A DNA stretch of 64,000 nucleotides from positions 434,001 through 498,000 of the forward strand of contig CAWJNX010000002.1 in NCBI GenBank assembly GCA_963844395.1, written 5' to 3'. The notes beneath the pieces were generated by a model, which had not been told where the DNA came from, did no database searches, and saw only the letters and a list, made by a program, of their open reading frames with translations. Source of the DNA: VRUE01 sp963844395. Lineage in GTDB: Bacteria > Actinomycetota > Thermoleophilia > Solirubrobacterales > 70-9. The position numbers and the translations under genes are program-made. Positions 43,787 through 51,793 of this stretch are shown in pieces; position 1 is the first letter of the stretch, and each line of letters begins with the position of its first letter.

Positions 43787-44871
43787 GCACCGTCTCCTAC
43801 GTGCTGCCGCTGCGCTGGGCCGACCCGGGGCCGATCGAGGAGCTGGCCGCCTACCTGCTCGGTCTCGGGGACGTGGTCGAGGAGATCCTCGTCGTCAACG
43901 GCTCGCCGGCCGCTGTCTTCGAGCGCCACACGGCGGCGCTGCAGGGCGTCGCCCGCCACCTGCGGCCGCATCCCGACCTCGACTTCGGGATGGGCAAAGT
44001 GAACGGCGTCCTCACCGGCGTCCGCGAGTCCTCGCACGAGCGGGTAGTGCTGGCCGACGACGACGTGCGCTACGAGCCGGCGGCGCTGCGGCGGATGACG
44101 GCGCTGCTCGACGAGGCCGACCTGGTGCGGCCGCAGAACTATTTCGACGAGCTGCCCTGGCACGCCCGCTGGGACACTGCCCGATCGCTGCTCAACCGCG
44201 TCTTCACCGGCGACCCGGCCTTCCCGGTCGGCGATTTCCCCGGCACGCTGGCGGTGCGCCGCTCGGCCTTCCTCGCCAGCGGCGCCTACGACGGCGATGC
44301 CCTGTTCGAGAACCTGGAGCTGATGCGGACGATCCGCGCCGCGGGGGGCGCGGTGCTGACCCCGCTCGACCTCTACGTCGCCAGGCGCCCGCCGAGCACC
44401 GAGCACTTCCTCTCACAGCGCGTCCGCCAGGCCTACGACGACTTCGCGATGCCGCTGCGACTAGCGACCTTCCTGGCCCTCGGCCCGCTCGCCGTGCTGC
44501 TCGCACTCCGAGGGCGAGCGAGCACCGGCGACAAGCGCCGGCGCGCCGCCGCCGGCCGTTGGCTGGCACTAGCGTCCGCCGTTTCGATCGGCGTCGCCGA
44601 GTTTGGCCGGCGCAGGAGCGGGGGCGCGGAGCGGTTCCCCGCCAGCGGCTCGCTGCTCGCCCCCGCCTGGATCGCCGAGCGCGCCGTCTGCTCCTGGCTG
44701 GCGGTGGGAGCGAGGCTGCGCGGCGGGGTCCGCTATGGCGACGGGCGGCTGCCGCTCGCGGCGAACTCGATGCGTTCCCTGCGCCGCCGCTACGCGGAGT
44801 CGGGGACGAACGTCCCGTCCGGGACCGATGGCGGCAGGCCGCTCTCGGCGCGGAAGCGCGTCGTCTTGTGA
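43783..44871 (+). CDS. Family-2-like glycosyltransferase
   Basis: 362 aa from the coupled GTG at 43783. A GT-A fold is seen in 'EEILVVNGSPAAVFERH', 'GMGKVNGVLTGVRES' and 'VVLADDDVRYEPAALRRM', where DDD is the metal/nucleotide site. A short hydrophobic segment at about 226-245 (LATFLALGPLAVLLAL) suggests membrane contact. It is co-expressed with the diiron-type oxidase. The last 82 bp overlap the CDGSH gene on the other strand. Sugar and acceptor unknown. Confidence 0.75.
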   Translation: MSTVSYVLPLRWADPGPIEELAAYLLGLGDVVEEILVVNGSPAAVFERHTAALQGVARHLRPHPDLDFGMGKVNGVLTGVRESSHERVVLADDDVRYEPAALRRMTALLDEADLVRPQNYFDELPWHARWDTARSLLNRVFTGDPAFPVGDFPGTLAVRRSAFLASGAYDGDALFENLELMRTIRAAGGAVLTPLDLYVARRPPSTEHFLSQRVRQAYDDFAMPLRLATFLALGPLAVLLALRGRASTGDKRRRAAAGRWLALASAVSIGVAEFGRRRSGGAERFPASGSLLAPAWIAERAVCSWLAVGARLRGGVRYGDGRLPLAANSMRSLRRRYAESGTNVPSGTDGGRPLSARKRVVL

Positions 44872-45038
44872 GTGCCGTCGCAGAAGGGCCGGATCCGCGA
44901 GCGCCCGCAGCGGCATAGCGCCACCACGCGCCGCTTCACCTCGATCTCGTTGCCATCCTGATCGACCAGGGTGAACGGGCCGCGCACCAGGTAGGGCCCG
45001 TTGCGGTAGGGGGTGATCCTCGCCTCTGCCTCAGCCAC
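44790..45038 (-). CDS. CDGSH iron-sulfur domain protein
   Basis: 82 aa from the GTG at 45038, which overlaps the upstream stop by 8 bp. 'RVVALCRCGRSRIRPFCDGT' then HK is the CDGSH [2Fe-2S] motif (C-x-C...C-D-G-x-H). 'NGPYLVRGPFTLVDQDGNEI' is the usual preceding beta part. Such proteins bind a redox-active cluster in the cytosol. It overlaps the 3' end of the glycosyltransferase gene by 82 bp on the opposite strand. Confidence 0.88.
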   Translation of the reverse strand: MAEAEARITPYRNGPYLVRGPFTLVDQDGNEIEVKRRVVALCRCGRSRIRPFCDGTHKTTRFRAESGLPPSVPDGTFVPDSA

Positions 45039-45276
45039 GGATCGCCTTCTCCGCGATGTTCTTGAGCCGGGTGCGATCACGCTGCGGCAGCTTGTCCGGC
45101 CGCCCCTTCGACCGCTTGACGATCTGCACGACCTCGTGCCGTTCCTTCTCGGTCAGGTTGGTCTGGACTCTCTCCCGCCCCTTCTCGGACAGCCAGAGGG
45201 CGACGGCCCAAACCATCTTCCACGGGATGCGCTTCCACGTGGCGGGCAGCAGGCGACGGGCGATCCACGGTGCCAT
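45031..45276 (-). CDS. Small basic conserved protein
   Basis: 81 aa: 'ATWKRIPWKMVWAVALWLSE' followed by a charged helix 'TEKERHEVVQIVKRSKGRPD'. No enzyme motif. It looks like a small membrane- or nucleic-acid-associated protein conserved in actinobacteria. Coupled to the CDGSH gene through an 8-bp overlap. Confidence 0.6.
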   Translation of the reverse strand: MAPWIARRLLPATWKRIPWKMVWAVALWLSEKGRERVQTNLTEKERHEVVQIVKRSKGRPDKLPQRDRTRLKNIAEKAIRG

Positions 45277-45324
45277 GCGCTCGCTTTACCCATGTCCGCT
45301 GCGGGCCGAACCCGGAAGCAGGGC

Positions 45325-45365
45325 GGCGGCCCGGCCCGGCAGGGGTAATGTCCGGCCGGGCCGCC
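45325..45365 (-). terminator. Intergenic palindrome between the Nei-like gene and the small basic gene
   Basis: GGCGGCCCGGCC (45325-45336) pairs exactly with GGCCGGGCCGCC (45354-45365), with a 17-nt loop that also partly pairs. It lies about 80 bp after the stop of the minus-strand Nei-like gene. It can act as terminator or belong to the palindrome set of this region. Confidence 0.5.
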
Positions 45366-45446
45366 TGACCAACCGAGGAGTACCAAGCCCCGGATAGCTA
45401 AGTACCGATCCTATGCAGGAAGTGCGCTGCGAGTCCACCTTTGCGG

Positions 45447-46250
45447 CTATCGCTGGCAGCGCGGGCACCAGTAGGTGGTGCGGTTGGCGTCACCCTGACC
45501 GCGGGCGACGATTCTGGTTTTGCAAACGGAGCAAGGACGGCCGCTCTGCCGGTAGACGGCGCGCGGGTGTCGCCCGTCCGCCACCGCCGCCTGCATCGCC
45601 TCGCGCGCGGCGAGCAACACGCGCTCCAGCTCGGCGTCGGAGAGCTCCGCGACCGCCCGCCACGGGTCGAGGCGCGCGGCGAAGCAGGCCTCGCTCTTGA
45701 AGATGTTGCCGATCCCGGCGATCCGGCTCTGGTCGAGCAGCGCCTCGCCGAGGCCGACTCTCGCCTCGTTCGCACTTATGGTCGGATAGCGGTCATAAGT
45801 GCGAACGAGCTCGCCGCGGAGGGAACGGACGGCGAGATCGATCTCGAAGCTCTCGCCAAGGATGTCCGGGCCGAGGCTCGCCAGTTGAGAGTCGAGCTTC
45901 ACCGCGCTGCCCCGCAACACCCGCAGGGTCGGCCCACCGAACTGGACCGCCTCCCACCGCTCGTCCCGCAGCACTACCCAGGCCGCTCCCGCCGGCTTGC
46001 GCCAGGCGGCGCCGCGCCGGTAGACGTGCCACGAGCCGCTCATCCCCAGATGGCTGTGCAGGACCAGGTCGCCGAACCTCAGCAGGAGGTTCTTGCCCCG
46101 CGCTTCGACCAGCTCGAGCCGCCTGCCGTCGAGCCGCTCTAGGCCGGCGGCTCGCCCCCGCGGGCTCGGCGTCGAGACGCCGACCTCCGCGCCGCCGAGC
46201 GCCTGCTCGATCCGCCTGGCGGCGCGGAGTACGGTGTCGCCCTCGGCCAA
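45447..46250 (-). CDS. Fpg/Nei-family DNA glycosylase, N-terminal Pro replaced by Ala
   Basis: 267 aa from TTG at 46250, directly after the TAA of the upstream gene. The N-terminus reads MAEGDTV where active family members have MPEGDTV; the Pro is the nucleophile, so base-removal chemistry is doubtful, although the Glu is kept. The helix-2-turn-helix is intact ('RIAGIGNIFKSEACFAARLD'), as is the zinc finger (CSVC...CPRC). It resembles the actinobacterial Nei2 group of oxidised-pyrimidine glycosylases. A perfect palindrome at 45765-45809 inserts about 16 residues (VRTYDRYPTISANEAR) before the helix-2-turn-helix. Confidence 0.85.
   Translation of the reverse strand: MAEGDTVLRAARRIEQALGGAEVGVSTPSPRGRAAGLERLDGRRLELVEARGKNLLLRFGDLVLHSHLGMSGSWHVYRRGAAWRKPAGAAWVVLRDERWEAVQFGGPTLRVLRGSAVKLDSQLASLGPDILGESFEIDLAVRSLRGELVRTYDRYPTISANEARVGLGEALLDQSRIAGIGNIFKSEACFAARLDPWRAVAELSDAELERVLLAAREAMQAAVADGRHPRAVYRQSGRPCSVCKTRIVARGQGDANRTTYWCPRCQR
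45765..45809. repeat. Perfect palindrome inside the nei-like gene, in frame
   Basis: CTCGTTCGCACTTATG (45765-45780) pairs exactly with 45794-45809 around a 13-nt loop. CTCGCC occurs on both sides (45760-45765 and 45810-45815), like a short target duplication. The A/T-containing arms differ from the surrounding codon use. The encoded stretch falls between the beta domain and the conserved LLDQ-x-x-I-x-GIGN segment. Confidence 0.85.
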
Positions 46251-46802
46251 TTACAGCCGCGGCGGGGCCTGCGTCGACGGCGTTCCGCCCGCCGGTTCAC
46301 CGCCTTCTTCTTTGACGCTCGATTTGAGCGCCTCGGCCTGCTCTTGGCCGGCCTCTTTGGCGGTTTCGACGGCCTGTTCGGTCACCTCGCCGGCGACCTC
46401 CTTGCCGCGCTCGATCGCCTCCTGGCCGGCTTCGGCTGCTTTCTCCTTCACCTGGTCGGCGATCGGGCCGACCTTTTCGTCCTCCATCCGGGTGCTGGGC
46501 AGCAGCATGCCGGCGAGGAAGCCGGCGGCGACGCCGCCGAGGGCGAGGCCGATCGGGTTCTCCTCGGCCACCCCGACCGCCTGGCGGGCGCCTTGCTTGA
46601 CCTGTTCGGTTTCCGGAGTCGCTTCGCTGATTCGGGACGACGTGCCCATCATCTGGTTTCGCAACCTCTCCTTCTTGTCCGTGAACGACTCTTTGACACG
46701 GGATTTGACATCGGTCTTGTGTGCCAGCGCGTCCACGGTGTCACCCATTTCCGATCTGGTCTGCTCTATCTCCTCGCGGATCTGGCTCGGGTCTTGGCCC
46801 AT
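46251..46802 (-). CDS. DUF3618 membrane-associated protein
   Basis: 183 aa. 'DPSQIREEIEQTRSEMGDTV' then 'DALAHKTDVKSRVKE' is the DUF3618 signature. A single membrane segment lies at about 82-100 (NPIGLALGGVAAGFLAGML); the rest is amphipathic helix rich in Glu/Ala/Lys. It overlaps the holin-like gene by 37 bp and is the third gene of a leftward group. Likely part of a cell-envelope stress set; function unknown. Confidence 0.8.
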   Translation of the reverse strand: MGQDPSQIREEIEQTRSEMGDTVDALAHKTDVKSRVKESFTDKKERLRNQMMGTSSRISEATPETEQVKQGARQAVGVAEENPIGLALGGVAAGFLAGMLLPSTRMEDEKVGPIADQVKEKAAEAGQEAIERGKEVAGEVTEQAVETAKEAGQEQAEALKSSVKEEGGEPAGGTPSTQAPPRL

Positions 46803-47191
46803 TGCACGTCCTCCTTCACACTTTCGACGGTTTCTTCGGGGGCCGGCGGCATGCTCTCCCGCACGCGGTCCCTGCCGATCAGGGCCAGGATCCCGGCGGC
46901 GGCCGCGTAGACCGCCGTGATGATCAGCGCTGCCACCCAGGTATCCATCCCCTTGTCCAGCAGGAAAATCAGGCAGGCGGTCAGCGCGCCCAATGCGAGC
47001 AGGCCGGCCACTCCGGCGGCGCCGAACATGCCGGCACCGATCCCGGCTCGCTTTCCTTTCTCGCTCAGCTCGGCCTTGGCCAGCTCCAACTCCTGGCGGA
47101 CCAGCATCGAGCTCTGCTCGGAGAGCTGCCGGATCAGCTGCCCGGTCGAGCTGTCGCGCAGGCCGCTTTCCTGGCCGTTCACGGTGCTCAT
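46766..47191 (-). CDS. Holin-superfamily III-like membrane protein
   Basis: 141 aa with two membrane helices (AGIGAGMFGAAGVAGLLALG and WVAALIITAVYAAAAGILAL), preceded by an amphipathic helix 'TGQLIRQLSEQSSMLVRQEL'. This matches the actinobacterial 'phage holin family'/Act_Holin_III proteins, which are chromosomal and not linked to a phage here. The ATG overlaps the upstream stop (ATGA). Confidence 0.8.
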   Translation of the reverse strand: MSTVNGQESGLRDSSTGQLIRQLSEQSSMLVRQELELAKAELSEKGKRAGIGAGMFGAAGVAGLLALGALTACLIFLLDKGMDTWVAALIITAVYAAAAGILALIGRDRVRESMPPAPEETVESVKEDVQWAKTRARSARR

Positions 47192-47772
47192 CGCCCCATC
47201 ACCGGCTCGGACGGAACCGGCGCCTCGCGCTGCGTCCCCAGCGGGACGCTGAGGGGCTCCCCGGGCACGACAGCCGGCGGCCGAGTGGTGCCCAGTTCCC
47301 GCGTCCCTTCCACGCCGGTGCGGCTGCGGTAGCGGCTGCGGCTGGACGCCTTGAGGAAGCGCGCCGCGGCCATACCGACCACCAAGCCCCCCGCAAGGAC
47401 GGCCAGCGGCTGGCGCCGCCCGAAGTCCTCCACGTCAGAGAGCAGCTTGTCGCCGTCGGACTCACTTAGGTAGGAGCCGACCTTCTCGATCTGCTCGGCG
47501 CCGCGGTCGGCGAATTTTGCCGGCGTGTCCTTCCCCTGGTTGCGCAGCTCCTCGCCGACGCTGCGTAGGTCGTGGGCAGTCCCGCTGATTTTTTCTCCCG
47601 CCTGGGTCGAGCGCTGGTCAACCTGCTCGCGCATCATCTCCTGCGCCTGGCTCGCCGCTTCCTGGGCCTTCTCCTGCGCCTGTCCGGCGACTTCCTGCGC
47701 TTTCTCGCGCACTTCCGTTGGTTCACTCTGCTGGGCCGCTTTCTGACCCGGCGGACTACTTGCGTCAGCCAT
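47188..47772 (-). CDS. Long-helix membrane-associated protein of the DUF3618 operon
   Basis: 194 aa from the ATG at 47772, with GGAGG upstream; a GTG at 47787 is less likely. Residues about 15-110 are Gln/Glu/Ala-rich helices (EVREKAQEVAGQAQEKAQEA), followed by one membrane helix (PLAVLAGGLVVGMAAARFL) and a Pro/Arg-rich tail. First gene of the leftward run of membrane genes. Sequence resembles stress-induced LEA-like/apolipoprotein-like repeats; function unknown. Confidence 0.7.
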   Translation of the reverse strand: MADASSPPGQKAAQQSEPTEVREKAQEVAGQAQEKAQEAASQAQEMMREQVDQRSTQAGEKISGTAHDLRSVGEELRNQGKDTPAKFADRGAEQIEKVGSYLSESDGDKLLSDVEDFGRRQPLAVLAGGLVVGMAAARFLKASSRSRYRSRTGVEGTRELGTTRPPAVVPGEPLSVPLGTQREAPVPSEPVMGR

Positions 47773-47890
47773 TGCAAATACCTCCACGGTCGTTTCCCCC
47801 GGTACGTATGTCCCGGTATGTGTGACTGCCCGTTATGGGTCAAGGCAAACGACCGGCGCCCGGCTTAATCGGGGAGGATGCCCCGCCCCC

Positions 47891-49033
47891 ATGCCCGACT
47901 CGCCTGGCTCGATCTTCCTGCGCTTCCTCCGGTTCGGCTGCCTCGCCTGGGGCGGCCCGGCGGCGCAGATCGCGATGATCAAGCACGAGTGTGTGGACGA
48001 GGAAGGCTGGGTCTCCGAGGACACCTTCAAGCGAACCCTCGCTGTGTACCAGGTGCTGCCAGGGCCGGAGGCGCATGAGCTGTGTGTCTACTTCGGCCGC
48101 CTGCGCGGTGGCAAGCTCGGCGGTTTCCTGGCCGGGCTTGGCTTCATGCTGCCGGGCTTCCTGCTGATGCTGGGCCTCTCGGCGCTCTACGTCGAGGCCG
48201 ACCTGGCCGGCAAACTGGACGAGGTCTTCTACGGGCTGGCGGCGGCGGTCGGCGCGGTGGTGGCGAGGGCTGTCGTGCGCTTGAGCGGCTCCTTCATCGC
48301 CGATCTGCCGCTGGCGGTGATCGCGGTTTCCGCCTTCGGGCTCACCCTCTTCGCCTCGGCCAGCTTCATCCTCGTCCTGCTGGGGGCCGGGATCGCCTAC
48401 GAGCTGTGGACCAATGCCTCGCGCTGGCGCGGGCGGGCCGGCTCGTTCGCCCTGCCCCCGTTCGCGCTCGTCGCCCTGGCGCTCGGCGCGATCGCGCTGC
48501 CGCTGACGGCCGAGATCTTCTTCGAGGGGCTGAAGGCCGGACTTCTCACCTTCGGCGGCGCCTTCACCGTTATCCCCTTCCTGCAGGAGAGCGCCGTCGG
48601 CGGCCAGGGCTGGCTGACCGACAGCCAGTTCGTCGACGGCCTGGCGATCGGCGGTGTCCTGCCGGCGCCGCTGATCATCTTCTCCACCTTCGTCGGCTAC
48701 CTGGCCGGCGGCCTCGGCGGTGGGCTGGCGATGACCTTGGGGATCTTCCTGCCCGCCTTCGTCCTGCCGATCTTCTTCCATCGCTCTCTGGTCGCCGCGG
48801 CCGAGAACGAGCGGATCAGGCCCTTCCTGCTCGGCGTCGCCGCGGGCGTGATCGGCCTGATCGCCGCCGTCACCGTGACCATCGTCGAAACCGGGGTGGT
48901 CAACGTTCCCACCGCGCTCCTGGCAGTCGGTGCGTTCATCGCCCTCAACCGCTGGCACTCGAGGCTGACCGTCCTCTACGTGGTCCTCGGCTGTGGCGCG
49001 CTCGGCGCGATCCTGCAACTCACCGTGCTCTAG
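47891..49033 (+). CDS. chrA: Chromate/anion transporter (ChrA, CHR family)
   Basis: 380 aa from the ATG at 47891. Two homologous halves: 'FGCLAWGGPAAQIAMIKHEC' then 'WVSEDTFKRTLAVYQVLPGP', and 'AGLLTFGGAFTVIPFLQESA' then 'WLTDSQFVDGLAIGGVLPAP'. About ten to twelve membrane helices. The family exports chromate with proton or acts on related anions. Divergent from the DUF3618 operon. No ChrB or reductase nearby. Confidence 0.9.
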   Translation: MPDSPGSIFLRFLRFGCLAWGGPAAQIAMIKHECVDEEGWVSEDTFKRTLAVYQVLPGPEAHELCVYFGRLRGGKLGGFLAGLGFMLPGFLLMLGLSALYVEADLAGKLDEVFYGLAAAVGAVVARAVVRLSGSFIADLPLAVIAVSAFGLTLFASASFILVLLGAGIAYELWTNASRWRGRAGSFALPPFALVALALGAIALPLTAEIFFEGLKAGLLTFGGAFTVIPFLQESAVGGQGWLTDSQFVDGLAIGGVLPAPLIIFSTFVGYLAGGLGGGLAMTLGIFLPAFVLPIFFHRSLVAAAENERIRPFLLGVAAGVIGLIAAVTVTIVETGVVNVPTALLAVGAFIALNRWHSRLTVLYVVLGCGALGAILQLTVL

Positions 49034-49071
49034 ATCGCGGAGTCCGAAACGACGCTTTAGGGTCACGCCGG

Positions 49072-49563
49072 ATGGGCGATCGCGACCCACTTCCCACCCC
49101 TGGCGAGCATCTCGTGCGGCGCGCCGGGAGCGAGGACGCCGCCGACGTGGCTCGCCTCCTGCATGACTTCAACACCGAGTTCGACGAACCGACGCCGGAC
49201 GTTCCGACCCTGACCGAGCGCGCCAGGCAGATGCTCGGTGACGGTGTGCTGACCGTACTTCTCGTCGGCGAGGGCCCCGACGGCCTCGCTCAGATGCGCT
49301 TCCTGCCCTCGATCTGGAGCAGTGCCCCAAGCTGCTACCTGGAGGAGCTCTACGTCGTCCCGCCGCTGCGAGGCCGGGGCATGGGTAGGGCATTGCTGGA
49401 AGCGGCGATGGACACCGCTCGCGAGGCGGGAGCGGACCACATCGACCTCAACACCGGCGAAACTGACACCGCGGCGCGAGCGCTCTACGAGAGTGTCGGT
49501 TTCACCAATCGGGAAGGCAGCGAAGACGGCCCCCGGATGCTCTATTACGAGCGCGACCTCTAA
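49072..49563 (+). CDS. GNAT-family N-acetyltransferase
   Basis: 163 aa from the ATG at 49072; the open frame upstream only shadows the transporter gene. Acetyl-CoA-binding motif: 'LEELYVVPPLRGRGMGRALL' (R/Q-x-x-G-x-G/A), then 'GADHIDLNTGETDTAARALY' and 'ESVGFTNREG', the usual end. The acceptor is unknown. It converges with the STAS gene, overlapping by 4 bp. Confidence 0.88.
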   Translation: MGDRDPLPTPGEHLVRRAGSEDAADVARLLHDFNTEFDEPTPDVPTLTERARQMLGDGVLTVLLVGEGPDGLAQMRFLPSIWSSAPSCYLEELYVVPPLRGRGMGRALLEAAMDTAREAGADHIDLNTGETDTAARALYESVGFTNREGSEDGPRMLYYERDL

Positions 49564-49949
49564 GCCGTCGAAGGATCGGACTCAGCGGCCGCCGAGCGGG
49601 CATCGCCGGCATTCTCGAAGACGAGCCCGTCGTTGGTCAAGCCGGTTATCGAGAGGATGCGAAGCACCTGGTCTGAAGCCCCGTAGACGGTCAGCGCACG
49701 GCCCTGCTGCGCCAGCTCACGGTGCGCCCTGACGATGATCGCGATCCCGGTGGAGTCGATGAACGTGCACCGCTCGAGCCCGATCACGACCCGATCGCCC
49801 TCCGACGCGGCCCGCTTGAGTGCCTCACTGAGGCGATCGGCGACCGCGAGGTCGAGCTCACCCTCGAGATGGATCTCGCGGCAGCCTGGCTGAAGATCTT
49901 TTTCGGTGAGCTTGAAAGTAGGCAGACGAGACATGTAACGCCTCTGCAT
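49560..49949 (-). CDS. STAS-domain anti-sigma-factor antagonist-like protein
   Basis: 129 aa from the ATG at 49949, with GGGGAG upstream (ATG at 49934 also possible). 'IHLEGELDLAVADRLSEALK' and 'RVVIGLERCTFIDSTGIAII' contain the D-S-T-G motif whose Ser is phosphorylated in SpoIIAA-type antagonists. It should control a stress sigma factor through partner switching. A histidine-kinase-like ATPase at 58128 could be in the same type of network, but linkage is not shown. Confidence 0.86.
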   Translation of the reverse strand: MQRRYMSRLPTFKLTEKDLQPGCREIHLEGELDLAVADRLSEALKRAASEGDRVVIGLERCTFIDSTGIAIIVRAHRELAQQGRALTVYGASDQVLRILSITGLTNDGLVFENAGDARSAAAESDPSTA

Positions 49950-50180
49950 CGATTCTCCCCGGCGAGTCCGTGGCCCCGACTGCTGCGAACCGAGCCACGT
50001 ACCTCTCTCTGCTTGGTGACGATCCGGCGCTGCGCTCCGAAGCGTCACAGCGAAGAGTAGCTACCTCATGGCACGGGCGCAAGACAGGGGGGCTATGCTG
50101 GATACACCCGTTCGTCCGGTTCTGGCCTTCTCTGCCCTGCGCGCGGTCTAATTCCCAGAGGAGGGGTAAGAGGGACCCCG

Positions 50181-50561
50181 ATGAGCGACGAGCAACAGCC
50201 TGAGCCTGAGCAGAGCGTCGATCCCCACAGGTACGTTCTGGCGCAGATCTCGCGGGAGATAGTCCGCCTCTACAAGGAGCAGTTCGGCCGCGGGCCGACC
50301 AAGGCGAGAACCGAGTTCGCCGGCCCCGACACCGTGATCTGCACCCTGGAGGACACCTTCACGCCGGCCGAGCGCAGGCTCGCCGAGATGGGCGAGCACC
50401 AGCGTCTGCGCGACACCCGGCTCTACTTCCAGCACGCGACGGACAAGCAGTTCTGCTCGGCGGTCGAGCGAGCGCTGGACCGCAAGGTGCGCGCCTTCAT
50501 CAGCGGCGTGGACACGCGGGAGGACGTCTCGGCCGAGGTCTTCTACCTAGAGCCCGCCTGA
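50181..50561 (+). CDS. DUF2294-family protein
   Basis: 126 aa. 'QISREIVRLYKEQFGRGPTK' followed by 'ARTEFAGPDTVICTLEDTFT' is the DUF2294 signature, and 'FISGVDTREDVSAEVFYLEP' the usual end. The family is sometimes named Na+-translocating membrane potential-generating system (MpsC); role unclear. GAGGAGGGG before the ATG provides a strong ribosome site. Confidence 0.8.
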   Translation: MSDEQQPEPEQSVDPHRYVLAQISREIVRLYKEQFGRGPTKARTEFAGPDTVICTLEDTFTPAERRLAEMGEHQRLRDTRLYFQHATDKQFCSAVERALDRKVRAFISGVDTREDVSAEVFYLEPA

Positions 50562-50565
50562 GGCT

Positions 50566-51219
50566 CTAGGCGCGGGTGGCGAGCCACTCGTCGCTCGAGC
50601 CAGCGACTGAGGTGACGAGCTCGACGATCGGCGCCGGGGCCTTGCCGGGCGAGCCGGCGTCGAAGGGCGGCTGGGGGTCGTACTCCATCCCCAGCTGAAC
50701 GGCCTGCGCCAGCTCCGGTCCGGCCTCGCGGCCGACCAGGTGCAGCGCCATGTCGATCCCGGCTGAGACGCCGGCCGCGGTGACGAACTTACCGTCCTCA
50801 ACGAAGCGACCGCCGACGGCGTCGGCGCCCAGCTCGCGCAGCTGCTCGAGAAACAGCCAGTGCGACGTTGCCTTCTTGCCGTCGAGCAGGCCGGCGGCGG
50901 CGAGCACCAGCGAGCCGGTGCAGACCGAAGTGGTCCATTTGGTCTGGGCGTCAACGTCGCGCAGCCAGGAGAGCACCTTTTCGTCCCCCAGCAGCGGCCG
51001 GTTCCCTTCGCCGCCGGGGACGAGCACGACGTCGGGCTCGGTCACCTCGTCGAGTGAGTAGTCGGCGCTGAGGCCAAGCGCGCCGTTGTCGGTCCGGACC
51101 ATTCCCTTCTCCGGCCCGACGAAGCGCACCTCCCAACCCGGCACCGAGCGCAGCACCTCGTACGGGCCGATGGCGTCAAGGGCGGTGAGCTTCTCGAAGA
51201 CGAGGATCGCGATCTGCAT
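50566..51219 (-). CDS. DJ-1/PfpI-family protein (isocyanide hydratase-like)
   Basis: 217 aa from the ATG at 51219. 'AILVFEKLTALDAIGPYEVL' is the start typical of the InhA/ThiJ group, 'VLVPGGEGNRPLL' carries the loop, and the nucleophile Cys lies in 'TTSVCTGSLVLAAAGLLDGK' followed by 'ATSHW'. It may hydrate isocyanides or act as glutamine-amidotransferase-like hydrolase. It is convergent with the DUF2294 gene and divergent from ohr. Confidence 0.87.
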   Translation of the reverse strand: MQIAILVFEKLTALDAIGPYEVLRSVPGWEVRFVGPEKGMVRTDNGALGLSADYSLDEVTEPDVVLVPGGEGNRPLLGDEKVLSWLRDVDAQTKWTTSVCTGSLVLAAAGLLDGKKATSHWLFLEQLRELGADAVGGRFVEDGKFVTAAGVSAGIDMALHLVGREAGPELAQAVQLGMEYDPQPPFDAGSPGKAPAPIVELVTSVAGSSDEWLATRA

Positions 51220-51288
51220 GGGGCGATCATCGCGGGGCAGGGCAGGAGAATCAAGCCGCCGCCCCGGTTCGGCAACTACGCTTGAGCG

Positions 51289-51732
51289 ATGGGCAAGGTG
51301 ATCTACACCGCCGAAGCGCATGTGACCGGCGGCAGGATCGCCGGCCACGGCCGCACCTCCGACGGTTCTCTGGAGGTCGACATCCGCATCCCGCCCGAGC
51401 TCGGTGGAGAGGAGCCGGGCACCAACCCCGAGCAGCTCTTCGCGGTCGGCTACGCCGCCTGCTTCGAGAACGCCCTTGCCGCAGTAGCGCGGCGAGCAAA
51501 GGTGGAGGTCGATGACGTTGAGGTCGATTCCAAGGTGATGCTGGTCACCGCCGAGAACCGCGCCTTCGGGCTCGCGGTCGAACTGGCTGTATCGCTCCCC
51601 TCGCTGGATGAGGAGAAAGCGGTCGAGCTGGTCGAGGCGGCCCACAAGGTCTGTCCCTACTCGAACGCGACCCGGGGCAACATCGACGTGACGCTGAGCG
51701 CCAACGGCGCCGACGTCGCCAGTCGTCCATAG
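51289..51732 (+). CDS. Organic hydroperoxide resistance protein (Ohr/OsmC)
   Basis: 147 aa. The two redox Cys are present: 'LFAVGYAACFENALAAVARR' and 'VCPYSNATRGNIDV', as in Ohr; 'GGEEPGTNPEQLFAVG' is the family loop. The enzyme reduces organic peroxides in the cytosol with lipoyl or other dithiols. No OhrR is adjacent. A perfect 26-bp palindrome lies seven bases after the stop. Confidence 0.92.
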   Translation: MGKVIYTAEAHVTGGRIAGHGRTSDGSLEVDIRIPPELGGEEPGTNPEQLFAVGYAACFENALAAVARRAKVEVDDVEVDSKVMLVTAENRAFGLAVELAVSLPSLDEEKAVELVEAAHKVCPYSNATRGNIDVTLSANGADVASRP

Positions 51733-51739
51733 CACTGAT

Positions 51740-51765
51740 CTCTCGCGCGGCCGGCCGCGCGAGAG
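51740..51765. terminator. Perfect palindrome between converging ohr and MFS genes
   Basis: CTCTCGCGCGGCC/GGCCGCGCGAGAG is self-complementary over 26 bases, between two convergent stops. It can work as a bidirectional terminator. Confidence 0.75.
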
Positions 51766-51793
51766 GGACAACGACGGGACTACGAGGTTCCGC

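Noticed and set aside
44495..44540. Palindrome in the glycosyltransferase gene near GTGCTGCTCGC...GCGAGCGAGCAC
   Set aside because: The arms are imperfect and short, within ordinary Leu/Ala/Arg codons; not distinguishable from GC-rich chance pairing.
46766..47191. Prophage holin
   Set aside because: No lysin, structural or integrase genes nearby; this holin-like family is chromosomal and linked to DUF3618 in actinobacteria.
47788..47890. Possible SigB-type promoter (GTTT...GGTAT at 47792-47819) before chrA
   Set aside because: The match is weak and the spacing is not diagnostic; not listed as a feature.
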